Origin: M30B19 sp041741535
GTDB lineage: Bacteria; Planctomycetota; Planctomycetia; Pirellulales; Pirellulaceae
Direction: 5' to 3'
DNA length: 64,000 bases
NCBI GenBank assembly: GCA_041741535.1
Contig: JBGSJV010000067.1
Coordinates: 62,001 to 126,000 of the forward strand
Numbering within the stretch: the first letter of the stretch is position 1; each line of letters starts with the position of its first letter. Below the pieces are notes generated by a model that was not told where the DNA came from, searched no databases, and worked only from the letters and a program-made list of their open reading frames with translations. The translations under genes were made by a program, and so were the position numbers. Below are positions 54,389 through 63,455 of this stretch, piece by piece.

Positions 54389-55198
54389 TTAAGGAACAAA
54401 CCGTCGAGTTCGAATGAGGAGGCTGACTAGCAATAAAGAGCCGGTTAGCAAGCCAGCGCTGGGTTCCGGAACTGCCAATACGCCAACCTCATGAGAGCTT
54501 AGGGCATGGTCGTAAATTCTCAAGTCGTCGACCCATGTATTGCGGGCTCCAAACGCATCCCCGGTCGGTGAATGGATGTCGTCCAACGCACCCAGCCGCA
54601 AGTTCGCAAACGAGGTCGCTCCGAGTCCGGCGATAGATTGTGACTGCGAGTTTCCGTCGATCCAGGCGGTGGCGATCTGGGCTGATCTGTCAACTACCAA
54701 CACCATCCAGTGCCAATTGCCATCGACTACAAACCCTTCCGACCCAGCCGTATTGTCGAAGAAACTCGGACCGTTGACAGCCGTATCACGCAAAAAAATG
54801 CCGGCATTGCTCGAATGCTCGCGGTTGTACCCGAATCCCATCCCAGCCGCCGAGAAGTTATTGCCAAACAAGCGTCCGTTGATCTGCGAAGTATCGATAC
54901 TCCGCATTCGAATCGCAATGGAGAAGGATGCGTTTTCCAAAGACCCAAAGTTATTTGGCAACAGCATGAGTTGGTCGGCAATTCCAAAGCCAACCGGATT
55001 GTTGAACTCGATCGCCTGACCGCCCGGGGAAGCCACAAAATTGGGTGCACCGGTGAGGGTTCCATGGTTCCCGAAGCCGCTGGAGTCGTTGACGTTACCG
55101 TCGAGTTGATAATGTGCGACCAGGCCCGCTGAAACCGGCGTCGTTAACATCAAACCGAATGCCAAGCAGAGCACGAAAATGACGGGACGAATGAGCAT
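54389..55198 (-). CDS. LamG-domain protein with PEP-CTERM sorting signal
   Basis: 269 aa. A signal peptide (FVLCLAFGLMLTTPVSA) leads into a LamG/concanavalin-like domain: GLVAHYQLDGNVNDSSGFGNHGT, then SIAIRMRS, WHWMVLVVDRSAQIATAWIDG and the end DDLRIYDHALSSHEV. The C-terminus is a PEP-CTERM signal (AVPEPSAGLLTGSLLLVSLLIRTRR) with the proline-glutamate-proline motif, a membrane helix and an Arg-rich end. The mature protein is exported, cut and placed at the surface, perhaps binding polysaccharide. It lies between the kinase and the ECF sigma factor gene. Confidence 0.88.
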   Translation of the reverse strand: MLIRPVIFVLCLAFGLMLTTPVSAGLVAHYQLDGNVNDSSGFGNHGTLTGAPNFVASPGGQAIEFNNPVGFGIADQLMLLPNNFGSLENASFSIAIRMRSIDTSQINGRLFGNNFSAAGMGFGYNREHSSNAGIFLRDTAVNGPSFFDNTAGSEGFVVDGNWHWMVLVVDRSAQIATAWIDGNSQSQSIAGLGATSFANLRLGALDDIHSPTGDAFGARNTWVDDLRIYDHALSSHEVGVLAVPEPSAGLLTGSLLLVSLLIRTRRFVP

Positions 55199-55423
55199 TG
55201 AAAGACACCTCCATTTAGAGCCGGGGATTTGGGACGACGGCGCCTTGCCGCTGCCGCAGAAAAAAGCGAGCGAAAAATCACCCCACCATCACGGATGCAA
55301 TTTGTGGACTTGTGTGAGCCCAAATCGGGAATTATTCTCAGATATTCCCTGGTAACACCAGCAAATCGGCGTTTTTGCCGGCGAGTACTTGAAGCCAATA
55401 CTTCCTCTTTAACGGAAAGAATG

Positions 55424-56029
55424 ATGGCCGGCGACGATTTGATTATTGAAGAGTCATTGTCAGACAGCCATGCACTTCTACCGGCGGCATTGACCGGCGA
55501 TTCTGCCGCTCTTGGCGGAATGTTCCAGCGGTTGCGCCCGTTTATAAAGGAGGTTGTCCGGCGCGAACTCGCCGGCGTTCGAGTTGGAACGGAAAGTGAT
55601 CATTCGGACGTGGTTCAGCAAACGCTCATGCGGGCAATCACGGGGATTTCCGATTTCCGCGGCCGCACACTCGAAGAATGGCGAGGTTGGCTGGCAGCCA
55701 TTGCCCGCAATGAAGCCAACGCGGCACAACGGCATCATCATGCTCATCGACGCGACACACGCAGAAACGTCTCCTTAGATTCGGACTTCGAACCTGTGGA
55801 CTCGGCCGAGTCACCATCAACGGCTTTACACCAAGTCGAGCTGCGGCAACAGTTGTCCGTGGCGATCCAACAACTCTCGGAAGATCAACAACAACTCATC
55901 CGCTGGCGACAAGAAGACCAGCTCTCTCATGCCGAAATTGCGGACCGATTGGGGATTAAAGTCGACACCGCCCGGCAACGCTGCAAAGCCGCAATGGACT
56001 CGCTCCGACGAGCGTGGCGAGAACCCTAA
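55424..56029 (+). CDS. ECF-subfamily RNA polymerase sigma factor
   Basis: 201 aa from the second of two adjacent ATGs, chosen for spacing from GGAAAG. Region 2 is visible in ALGGMFQRLRPFIKEVVRREL, VGTESDHSDVVQQTLMRA and FRGRTLEEWRGWLAAIARNEANA. Region 4 is QLSEDQQQLIRWRQEDQLSHAEIADRLGIKVDTARQRCKAAMDSLRR. The length is normal for an ECF factor and there is no anti-sigma gene. In planctomycetes such factors are often controlled by a neighbouring Ser/Thr kinase; the kinase gene 1.2 kb away is a candidate partner. It directs transcription of an unknown regulon. Confidence 0.93.
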   Translation: MAGDDLIIEESLSDSHALLPAALTGDSAALGGMFQRLRPFIKEVVRRELAGVRVGTESDHSDVVQQTLMRAITGISDFRGRTLEEWRGWLAAIARNEANAAQRHHHAHRRDTRRNVSLDSDFEPVDSAESPSTALHQVELRQQLSVAIQQLSEDQQQLIRWRQEDQLSHAEIADRLGIKVDTARQRCKAAMDSLRRAWREP

Positions 56030-56088
56030 AGACAACCATGGTCAGCACACGGTCGCAGGAAAAAGGTTGTGCGGCGACATATCAATGG

Positions 56089-56174
56089 TCACGCAGAGGC
56101 CCGGGAGCCCGGAGGTTTTTTTGTGGAATGGGATGAGAATACCGGGATCGTGCGACCCCCGTGCCTCCGTGTGA
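56089..56174. mobile_element. Internally deleted GxxExxY-derived mini-element (86 bp)
   Basis: TCACGCAGAGGC (56089-56100) and GCCTCCGTGTGA (56163-56174) are inverted ends with 10 of 12 matches. Between them GGAATGGGATGAGAATACCGG (21 nt minus one quoted) copies the first codons of the GxxExxY gene (GGAATTGGATGAGATTACCGG there). The rest of the gene is missing. It lies 60 bp after the ECF sigma stop, 5 kb from the intact gene. Confidence 0.6.
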
Positions 56175-56317
56175 GTCCTTTCACGTACACTTCAGGGCCT
56201 CGTCCTTCGTGTGCCGTCCCATGGAAAACGATTTGCCTGGGCCACCAGAGAGCGACTCGCGGAATGGCTTGGAAATTTCGTCGTCCCATCGTTCGTCGCT
56301 TCGGATTGTGGTCGTCT

Positions 56318-59300
56318 TCATTGGGAAGCTGCGCGGGACTGCGATTGCCAATACCTTGTGCGGTATCTCTTGGCGTCAAACAGCATCTTTTTCAGCGTCA
56401 GATCGTTGCAATCTTCAATTAGCTCACCCAGCAAATCGTTGGCGTCTGGCGAATCAAGCTCCGACAGCAAGTAACAGGCTCGCCGGAATCGATCGTGGGC
56501 ACGCTCGATGGTGGCCAGGATTTCCGTGATTTGTTGTTTCTCGTTGTCAGAAGTTGCCGAAGCGAGTGCTTTCTGAAGAGGGTTGAACGCCCCAAATCTA
56601 GCTGCGACAAGTTGCTTGGAAGCCTCCTCCTTTTGCTCGTCACTGCCGGTCGTGAGCTCGGCGATCCAACGATCGATTGGTTTCCCCTCCGTGTCGACAT
56701 GAATCGTGAGTGGAACCATTTTGCGGAAGGTTTCGATCGCTTGGTCGGGATTGGCCTGAAAACTTCGATAGGCGCGATACGCCGCGTCACCGTTGTCACC
56801 AATCAAGTCTTTGTACCGTTGTAACGGATCGCCAATCGGCTCGGGTTGTTCGTGACACAAATCCCATAAGTAACAGACGCCGTCTCCGGCACCGCTAAGG
56901 ACATGCCTGCTGTCGGCTGTAAAGTCAACGTTGTAAACCATGCTCGAGTGTTTGCCATTATTCCAAACACAATGCCCCGACGCCGCATCATAAATGGCGA
57001 CATCGCCCAACCTGTTCCCGGTTGTGATCCACAAACCATTGGGCGAATAATTCAAAGTCCCGTGAACAAAACCGCCTTCGATTCGGAAGTTGGACAGTTC
57101 CTTCAGGTTGGTGTCCCAACATCGCACCGAGCCGGTCATATCAGCGGTTGCCAAGCGCGACCCATCAGGAGAAAACCAGACACCATACATTCGCGTATCC
57201 CCGAGCGCGGAATTTTCGTCACCAACAACCACCGTGCTTGTTTGACTTCCCGAGGCACAATCCCACAAGCAAATGGACCTGTTCCAGCCCGCCGACGCGA
57301 GCGTCTTTCCATCGGGGCTGAGCGATATTCCGTAGACGTTCCCGTGGTTAGCCTGGAACAACTGCTCGTTGGTCGACAAATCCCAAACGTAAGCTGCCGA
57401 TTGTCGAAACGAGCAGACCGCCAAACGCGTGCCATCGCGCGAAAAACTGAGGGCTTCGGCACCGGAGTGGGGATCTCGACCTTTCGGCCACTGCCAATGG
57501 CTCCGTTCGGAAAAGTCGTCCAGATTCCAAACGTACAAATGTAGATCAACCGTGCCTCCGCCGCCTCCTGCTCCGGCAAGCAGCTTTCCATCTTCGGAAA
57601 ATGCCAACTGATCCAAACCGGTTTCTGGAGTGGCAATGGACTTCACGGTTTCAAACGTTGTCGCGTCGACAATGTGGACGTTCTTCAGGTCATCGACAAA
57701 GGCTAGATACTGACCGTTGGGCGAGGCCGCGCAAACTCCGGTCGCCCGCTCTCCTTTTGGCAGTTTGATCTGAGACTGTGTTGCCATATCCCAGCGGCGA
57801 ATCACTCGGTCCCAACCGGTGGAGTACATTCGCTCGCCGTTGGCTGTGAAGCGCACGCTCCAAGGCTTCCACGTGTGTCCCGTCAGATTCCCAATTTCGT
57901 TTCCGTCCTGCACGCCAAGCAATCGAATTCGTTCGTCGGGACCAATGGACGCACCAACGGCGACAAAATCTCCCGTGGGAGAAAACGCAACCGCCGACGT
58001 GTAACGCTCGTCTTGACCATCGACTGAAATGAATGTCTTCCACAGCCGCTTGCCCGTGGCAACCTCGTACAACCCGGCGGAAATGTCACGTTCGGTCGTC
58101 GCCAGTTGCTGGCCATCTGGCGAAAAATCCATGCGAACGAGGCGATCTCTCAGTTCGATTGTGCGTTGAATCTCTCCAGTCACCGGGTTCAGGAGCTTGA
58201 TCGTGTGAGGTGCCTCGCTGTTGACAAAGGCCAAGATTTCCCCGGAGGGTGAAAATCTCGCGTAGCTGTAGTCACCACCAAATCCCAAGCGGTCTTCATC
58301 GGCAAATTTTGGTGTTGCTTGATCGGGTCGGTTTTCAATTTGAAACAACGTCTTTCCCGTGGAATCACAAACGACAAGCCGTTTTGCACCACCAAGAGCC
58401 CAAGTCTTTCCATCCGGTGAAACATCGATGGACTTAAACAATTCGCGGGTGCCCGTCCTCACTTGAGTGTGATCGCCCGATTGCATGTCGATTACAAACA
58501 CCGATCCCGCTGGGCCCGAGGTAACCAGTTTGCCCGAGGACCGTATGGCCGCCATTGGCCGTAAACCGTAGCTGGCTGCTGAAAAATTCCCACTGGGTTC
58601 GTTCAGCTTTTTATCCCATAACCTTTGTCCTGTTTCGGCATCCCATGACGTTAATGACGTTCCAGCAATGCTAAAGACTTGTTTCTCGTCTGTGGACAAT
58701 TCTAGGTCGATCACCGATGTCGGATGAAATCGCGATGTGCCCAGTCGCATCACAGCAAAGGGAGGCAGCGGATCGCCCAGCAAATCCAACTTGGCCGGAC
58801 CCTGTGGTGCCGGCGCCGTGGGCTTCGTACTTTCAACCATCGCCGCCGTCTTATTGATGGGGCAGTTGAAAACAATTTCCGTTTTACCATCAGGCTTTAC
58901 GACAAAAGTGCCTTCAAATTGCCCATCCGTTGCGTACGCGCTCACCACCAAGTTGCCGTCGATGGCCCGCGTCTTCGCTTTCCCGTTGGCGTCGGTCTCG
59001 ACGCCCCAGCTGCGGCCGCCACTTCCGTTCCGTGTTCGCCCACCTTCGATCCAACTAAAGGAATGTTCCGAACGAAGATTGATAAATTGGTTCGCCATGG
59101 GTTGTTTCTTGGCACCCTTGGTCGCAGTGATTTCCACCTCGTGGCCTCTCATGATTTCGATCAGCGGTTCGCCCGCCTTGCCCGTACTCGAATCGAAAAG
59201 AATCGCATCCGAAGATTTGCTGACCCATTGGGTGTCATCGACAAAATAACTATAGGTGGCATCGGGCAGAACCTTGATTGAAAACGTGCCATCGGGATTC

Positions 59301-60421
59301 GTATTTGCGTCTAACACATCACTGCGATGTTCGACTTCACCTTGAAACGAGTAGAACCTGACTTGATATCCGCCCAGGAACCCTGGAGGTCCGTCGGCAT
59401 AACGCAGCCGCCCCGTAACCCGTTGACGGTCACGATTTCGGCTTCGCTGTAATTTGACCAGAAGCAATCCATCGACAAAGACCACATTCGGATGATTACT
59501 GACCATCCAATCGTCCGTCAAGAGATCGACTTGGCAGTGGACGTCCTCCCAGTCAGGAAACCAATTGGCAACTGCCTCGCCATTTTGATCCGACGTCATC
59601 GTGCAATGCTCGCTGGCTCCGAAAAAGTTGAAGTTCGGTTTGGGGGTTGCAACCAGCAATGTAAACGGCACGCCGGCAATCGGATTATCGTCTTCGTCCA
59701 GCAACCGGATTTTTTGCGACCGCGAAGGAACCAATTGCACGGTATGATCATTGGCGGTGGGATCGCGAAATGGCTGTCTACCGAACGAAAATCCACCCAA
59801 TCTCTGATTGCCTTGCCAGGCCGTGATTTGATCCAATCTCTGGTCCGACAGACAGTTGAAGACCGCCGTGCCGCTGGCGTTGGATCTTGTCTGCAATGGC
59901 TGCCCGTTCAACCTCACCATGACTTCGGCATTGGCAACTGGTTGCTGTCCGTCCAATACCTTGACGGCGATCGTCCGCGTTGTTGGCTCGAGCCTAATCT
60001 CGAGCCCCTCCGAGGCGGCCTGGCGGATTTGATTCCTCACGAGCATTTTGAAAGCGAGCTTGTCGCCAGCGTCATTGCGGGCAGCAATGAACATCGAATA
60101 CCATTCGTCGGTCGGGACATCAAATCCGAATTTGTTGCCATCAACCGCAATTTCGATGGCTCGAGGTTCGCTTTTGGCGGACATCAATTGAGCGGATGCA
60201 GAAACGCCTTGAATGGGTTGTCCGTCACTATCAACAAACGTGCCCCGAACATGAAACATCAATGTGGAATCCGATCCAGTGAGCCAATCGACACCGGTCA
60301 GTGATGTTTCGTCAGCGCTGGGCGGATCATTGGTCTCCTGACCTGTCGCGTACGACACAAGAAACAAAGCGGCACAAATTGCGATGATGGAACGATGGAC
60401 CAACTTCATGCCTGCACACAT
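56318..60421 (-). CDS. Very large exported protein: Cna-B/carboxypeptidase-regulatory-like repeats plus WD40 propeller
   Basis: 1367 aa from the ATG reading MCAGMKLVHRSIIAICAAL, with GGAGAGG 5 bp upstream. A signal peptide ends near SYATG. Residues about 40-560 contain repeated carboxypeptidase-regulatory/Cna-B-like beta-sandwich domains (FVDSDGQPIQGVSASAQL, LDGQQPVANAEVMVRLNGQ, LLDEDDNPIAGVPFTLL). Residues about 590-1220 are WD40-type blades (LSTDEKQVFSIAGTSLTSWD, VSPDGKTWALGG, FSPDGQQLATTE, LSPDGKTLASAGWNRSICLWD). The last ~120 residues look helical (HEAT-like). The protein is probably extracytoplasmic and a binding scaffold; no catalytic site is visible. It lies 290 bp from the sigma factor, convergent with it. 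Confidence 0.8.
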   Translation of the reverse strand: MCAGMKLVHRSIIAICAALFLVSYATGQETNDPPSADETSLTGVDWLTGSDSTLMFHVRGTFVDSDGQPIQGVSASAQLMSAKSEPRAIEIAVDGNKFGFDVPTDEWYSMFIAARNDAGDKLAFKMLVRNQIRQAASEGLEIRLEPTTRTIAVKVLDGQQPVANAEVMVRLNGQPLQTRSNASGTAVFNCLSDQRLDQITAWQGNQRLGGFSFGRQPFRDPTANDHTVQLVPSRSQKIRLLDEDDNPIAGVPFTLLVATPKPNFNFFGASEHCTMTSDQNGEAVANWFPDWEDVHCQVDLLTDDWMVSNHPNVVFVDGLLLVKLQRSRNRDRQRVTGRLRYADGPPGFLGGYQVRFYSFQGEVEHRSDVLDANTNPDGTFSIKVLPDATYSYFVDDTQWVSKSSDAILFDSSTGKAGEPLIEIMRGHEVEITATKGAKKQPMANQFINLRSEHSFSWIEGGRTRNGSGGRSWGVETDANGKAKTRAIDGNLVVSAYATDGQFEGTFVVKPDGKTEIVFNCPINKTAAMVESTKPTAPAPQGPAKLDLLGDPLPPFAVMRLGTSRFHPTSVIDLELSTDEKQVFSIAGTSLTSWDAETGQRLWDKKLNEPSGNFSAASYGLRPMAAIRSSGKLVTSGPAGSVFVIDMQSGDHTQVRTGTRELFKSIDVSPDGKTWALGGAKRLVVCDSTGKTLFQIENRPDQATPKFADEDRLGFGGDYSYARFSPSGEILAFVNSEAPHTIKLLNPVTGEIQRTIELRDRLVRMDFSPDGQQLATTERDISAGLYEVATGKRLWKTFISVDGQDERYTSAVAFSPTGDFVAVGASIGPDERIRLLGVQDGNEIGNLTGHTWKPWSVRFTANGERMYSTGWDRVIRRWDMATQSQIKLPKGERATGVCAASPNGQYLAFVDDLKNVHIVDATTFETVKSIATPETGLDQLAFSEDGKLLAGAGGGGGTVDLHLYVWNLDDFSERSHWQWPKGRDPHSGAEALSFSRDGTRLAVCSFRQSAAYVWDLSTNEQLFQANHGNVYGISLSPDGKTLASAGWNRSICLWDCASGSQTSTVVVGDENSALGDTRMYGVWFSPDGSRLATADMTGSVRCWDTNLKELSNFRIEGGFVHGTLNYSPNGLWITTGNRLGDVAIYDAASGHCVWNNGKHSSMVYNVDFTADSRHVLSGAGDGVCYLWDLCHEQPEPIGDPLQRYKDLIGDNGDAAYRAYRSFQANPDQAIETFRKMVPLTIHVDTEGKPIDRWIAELTTGSDEQKEEASKQLVAARFGAFNPLQKALASATSDNEKQQITEILATIERAHDRFRRACYLLSELDSPDANDLLGELIEDCNDLTLKKMLFDAKRYRTRYWQSQSRAASQ

Positions 60422-61139
60422 TGTGACCTCTCCAACAATCGAAACACTGAAAAACGCTCCTTGATTCTAGACCCCCCACTTTGGTTTGCAATTAGAGGAA
60501 ATTCCCCGTCCAAATGGACCGCGAGATGTTCGCAACTGGCCATGTACGTGACGGCAAAATGCACTGTCGAACTTTAATTTTGAGTACTGACGATCGGCAA
60601 AGCGTAGTGCTACTCGGGGATAGTAGGTTTTTTGGTGTAACTACCTCGCTTCGTTACTTTGTCAAAGCACTCTTCCACGCTCGGCAGCAGCTACTTGGAA
60701 GTTTTAGAACGCATAGATGACTTTGAATATCCATTATCCATGTGAAGTGTTCAATATTCTGCGATTGAATCGGCGAATTCCAAAGCTACCAAGTGGCGTG
60801 CTCCCCAAAGTCGGATCGAACTATTACGAAGGTTTACCAGCCACGTGAGCCAATTGAGACTGGTCGAGGAGCATTATGTAATTTGCACTGGCGAGCCGAG
60901 CCCTCCATCTGTTTGCCAAACGCGGCTCAAGAAATTTCACACATACGATTGGCGCCCTGCACTTCGAGCTCGCCCCGGTTTCGGTAGCGACGAACCACGC
61001 CAGCCATTCAGTGAATTTCGTCACGTGCGTGACGAAGCGAAAGGTGCTCGGTAGATATCCATTTAAATGGCAGCCTGGTTAGTTGATTGAACCAGTTTTT
61101 GTAGAAAATTGGGACATGAAATTAGCAATCATTAATGTC

Positions 61140-61169
61140 GCTACACTGAGTACATGTACTCAGTGTAGC
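61140..61169. promoter_or_regulatory. 30-bp perfect palindrome
   Basis: GCTACACTGAGTACA is followed by its exact complement with no spacer. It lies 320 bp upstream of the AbiEi-like gene. Its half-site CTGAGTA resembles the CTGATGTA half-site at 61296-61323. No T-tract follows on either strand, so a regulator-binding site is more likely than a terminator. Confidence 0.55.
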
Positions 61170-61295
61170 TCTATATATAACGAAAGTCAAGGCTCACCTG
61201 GGGCACTGTTGGTGGAAAACCGGAAGACTTCAAATTTTCTCATCGTTAAATGAATCAAAATGCCACAAATCCTCATTTAAGAATTGACATCGACG

Positions 61296-61323
61296 CACCC
61301 TGATGTATATATACATCAGGGTG
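61296..61323. promoter_or_regulatory. 28-bp perfect palindrome
   Basis: CACCCTGATGTATA is followed directly by its complement. It lies 165 bp upstream of the AbiEi-like start. Related half-sites CTGA..TA suggest the same protein could bind here and at 61140-61169. AbiEi antitoxins are known to autoregulate through inverted repeats, so this is a candidate operator. Confidence 0.55.
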
Positions 61324-61488
61324 TGCCAAATTGAATTGCCTGAAACCTGCCCAGATTGGGCGGCTTAGCCGATTTCGCGAATCCAGATCGTCGGAAAAGG
61401 TACTTGCGCAAATCGGCCAGCAAAGACGTTTGGTGACGTGTATATAAAACCGCAAACGCCCTTATTGCCCCCGTCCCGGTGATTGAAC

Positions 61489-62361
61489 ATGGCACCCAGA
61501 TCGAGATTGAGCATCGCGAAAGCGGACATCGTCGCCACGGTTGTGAAGGCCCAAAGAAAAACCTTTTCCAAGGGTGACCTCGAACAGCTTCTGTCCGAGA
61601 ACCGAAATTTCTGGCGTTTGGCTCAAAAGACAACCGTCAATCAATTCGTCGAGTTCCTCGAAAAGAGCATCAACCTTCAGACACATAGATTGAAATTTCC
61701 GCGTCCTATCTCAAGATACTCGATTGGAAACATTGGGCCTTTTGAGCTTGCACAATCAATCCATCAGGACGGGTACTTTAGTCACTATTCGGCAGTGAGT
61801 TTTCATGGACTTACTGAACAAATTCCCAAAGCAATCTACTTCAACATCGAACAAAGCCTGAGGCCCGGCGGCGGAGAACTTACTCAGGCGGGGATTAACA
61901 GATCGTTCGCTACTGAATGCAGAACAACGAACAACGTTGCTTCATTTAGAGAGTACACAATCCACTTGTTAAACGGAGCCAATACCGATCAGTTGGGCGT
62001 AATCGAAAAAAACATCGGCGACAACGTGACTATTCGAACGACAAATCTTGAGCGAACGCTAATTGACATTACGGTACGAGCAGTCTACTCCGGGGGAATT
62101 GCTGAAGTAGCGAAATCTTTCTCGGCGGCGGCAGGGCAAGTATCCATAAATCGCCTATGTGCGTACCTACGGCAAATTGGTTACACATATCCGTATCATC
62201 AATCCATTGGCTATTACTTGGAACGAAGTGGCAAATACACGAAGGCTCAAATCAACCAGCTTGAGGAATTCAAAATCGAGTTTGACTTTAGACTTGACTA
62301 CAAAATGAAAGAAACCGAGTACATCAAGAAATGGCGGCTATACATCCCAAAAGGTTTCTAG
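61489..62361 (+). CDS. AbiEi-like antitoxin (type IV toxin-antitoxin)
   Basis: 290 aa from the ATG reading MAPRSRLSIAKADI, with GGTG 6 bp upstream; a TTG two codons earlier is possible. The N-terminal region (RSRLSIAKADIVATVVKAQRKTFSKGDLEQLL) resembles the winged-helix part of AbiEi antitoxins. The C-terminal part with NLERTLIDITVRAVYSGGIAEVAKSF is the antitoxin core. AbiEi normally represses its own operon and protects against the AbiEii nucleotidyltransferase. Here the presumed toxin gene lies tail to tail on the other strand, overlapping by 24 bp. Codon use and AT content differ from the neighbours, suggesting transfer. Confidence 0.8.
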   Translation: MAPRSRLSIAKADIVATVVKAQRKTFSKGDLEQLLSENRNFWRLAQKTTVNQFVEFLEKSINLQTHRLKFPRPISRYSIGNIGPFELAQSIHQDGYFSHYSAVSFHGLTEQIPKAIYFNIEQSLRPGGGELTQAGINRSFATECRTTNNVASFREYTIHLLNGANTDQLGVIEKNIGDNVTIRTTNLERTLIDITVRAVYSGGIAEVAKSFSAAAGQVSINRLCAYLRQIGYTYPYHQSIGYYLERSGKYTKAQINQLEEFKIEFDFRLDYKMKETEYIKKWRLYIPKGF

Positions 62362-63231
62362 CCGCTCTACTAATTCAAGTGTGTACTGAAAGTAAAAGTC
62401 AAAGTCCTTCAAGTTAAAAGAATTATCGACGGTCGCCTTTACTCTTATAAAGTCTGGCTCGTGATAATCGCGTTCACCCTTTATTTTAGCTAACAAGCTT
62501 AGAGGAACCTTCTTGACTTCGAATACCTTCCTAATCGTCTCACGAAATGACTCGTGGGTTGGTTCGAACGACTCCTTCATGCAAATCTGATGGATGTCGA
62601 AGAAGTCACGAGCTCTCTTAGCTTTATGTTTACCGACTAAAGCCCTATACTCATCGATCTGCTGACAAATTGCCCGCAATTTTTCGCATACAATCATTGC
62701 AGGTGAGTACACGTAGATCCTGTATCCATCAAACTCGCGACCACGCTTCTCCGCACAATACTCATACTTGCTTATGTCGATCTCGAACCGCCGAACATTA
62801 CTTCCGCCGACCAAAACGCTATTCCTTCTTAGCCACTCCAGATCCTGGCAATGATCTTGGAACTTGCTGTTTTCGATAAGCTTGAATTCGACCTTGTAGC
62901 CGCCCCAAAATCCTGCTAAATGGCTTGATACCTCGTGAGGCACTTCAGTCATCGAAAAGTCAAATAATTTTAGAGAGAGTTGATCAAAGCTTGCACGAAG
63001 GGCGGACTCAACTTGGTTAGCGGCTTTTTGCAGATCCTCAAATTCGCCCGGAATCGAAAGGTCAATATCGAGTGAAGCGCGTGTTGATATGTCATAAACA
63101 AGCGAAAGTGCATTGCCACCTTTTAGGACAAATTTGTCAAGCAGTTCGTCAATTGAAAACAGTCCAACAACAATTGCCTTTTTAATGTCTTCAAAACTTG
63201 GGGAAATTGAAGTGGTCTTCTTTTTGGCCAT
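62338..63231 (-). CDS. AbiEii-like nucleotidyltransferase toxin
   Basis: 297 aa from the ATG reading MAKKKTTSISPSFEDI. The nucleotidyltransferase motif is FVLKGGNALSLVYDISTRASLDIDLSI: KGG, then the R-x-S-x-D-x-D-L-S core with two Asp that bind metal. The later EFKLIEN, YSPAMIVCEKLRAICQQ and KRARDFFDIHQI blocks are typical of AbiEii (DUF1814). The toxin transfers a nucleotide to its target and blocks growth or phage. It lies on the opposite strand to its presumed antitoxin and overlaps its 3' end by 24 bp, an uncommon layout. Confidence 0.85.
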   Translation of the reverse strand: MAKKKTTSISPSFEDIKKAIVVGLFSIDELLDKFVLKGGNALSLVYDISTRASLDIDLSIPGEFEDLQKAANQVESALRASFDQLSLKLFDFSMTEVPHEVSSHLAGFWGGYKVEFKLIENSKFQDHCQDLEWLRRNSVLVGGSNVRRFEIDISKYEYCAEKRGREFDGYRIYVYSPAMIVCEKLRAICQQIDEYRALVGKHKAKRARDFFDIHQICMKESFEPTHESFRETIRKVFEVKKVPLSLLAKIKGERDYHEPDFIRVKATVDNSFNLKDFDFYFQYTLELVERLETFWDV

Positions 63232-63455
63232 TGGTAGCTCTGAGTCATGTTATCAGGAAGCCCGCGCCGGGCAAAAAGCCGAAGTTTATCGAAGTTGAGG
63301 TTCGGTTTCCACCAGTGTATTCGAGAAAGACTGTCATTCGAGAAAGACGTTGTGTCAGTCCAAGGTGTGAACTCGCTGCAAACAATGGGATTCGGGTGAA
63401 GTCTCCTCTCGGCTTTTTTTGGCCTGAACTTGTCCCAACAGTTATCTCCCCAAAT
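63232..63455. other. Intergenic region, 224 bp
   Basis: No supported gene. GCCCG-CGC-CGGGC forms a small hairpin near 63264 but no T-tract follows in the direction of cysE. Any promoter for the AbiEii-like gene is here, unidentified. Confidence 0.4.

Larger units (their letters stand above)
60422..61488. other. Intergenic region, 1067 bp, with two perfect palindromes
   Basis: No supported gene. The region is clearly more AT-rich than its surroundings. A 30-bp perfect palindrome is at 61140-61169 and a 28-bp one at 61296-61323; both are listed separately. The 3' half contains the AbiEi-like promoter region, with TATAAA at 61443-61448. The left half may be the upstream region of the WD40 giant. 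Confidence 0.45.

Noticed and set aside
60422..61482. Short ORFs in the AT-rich gap before the AbiEi-like gene
   Set aside because: None has a ribosome-binding site or a recognisable domain, and several overlap the palindromes.
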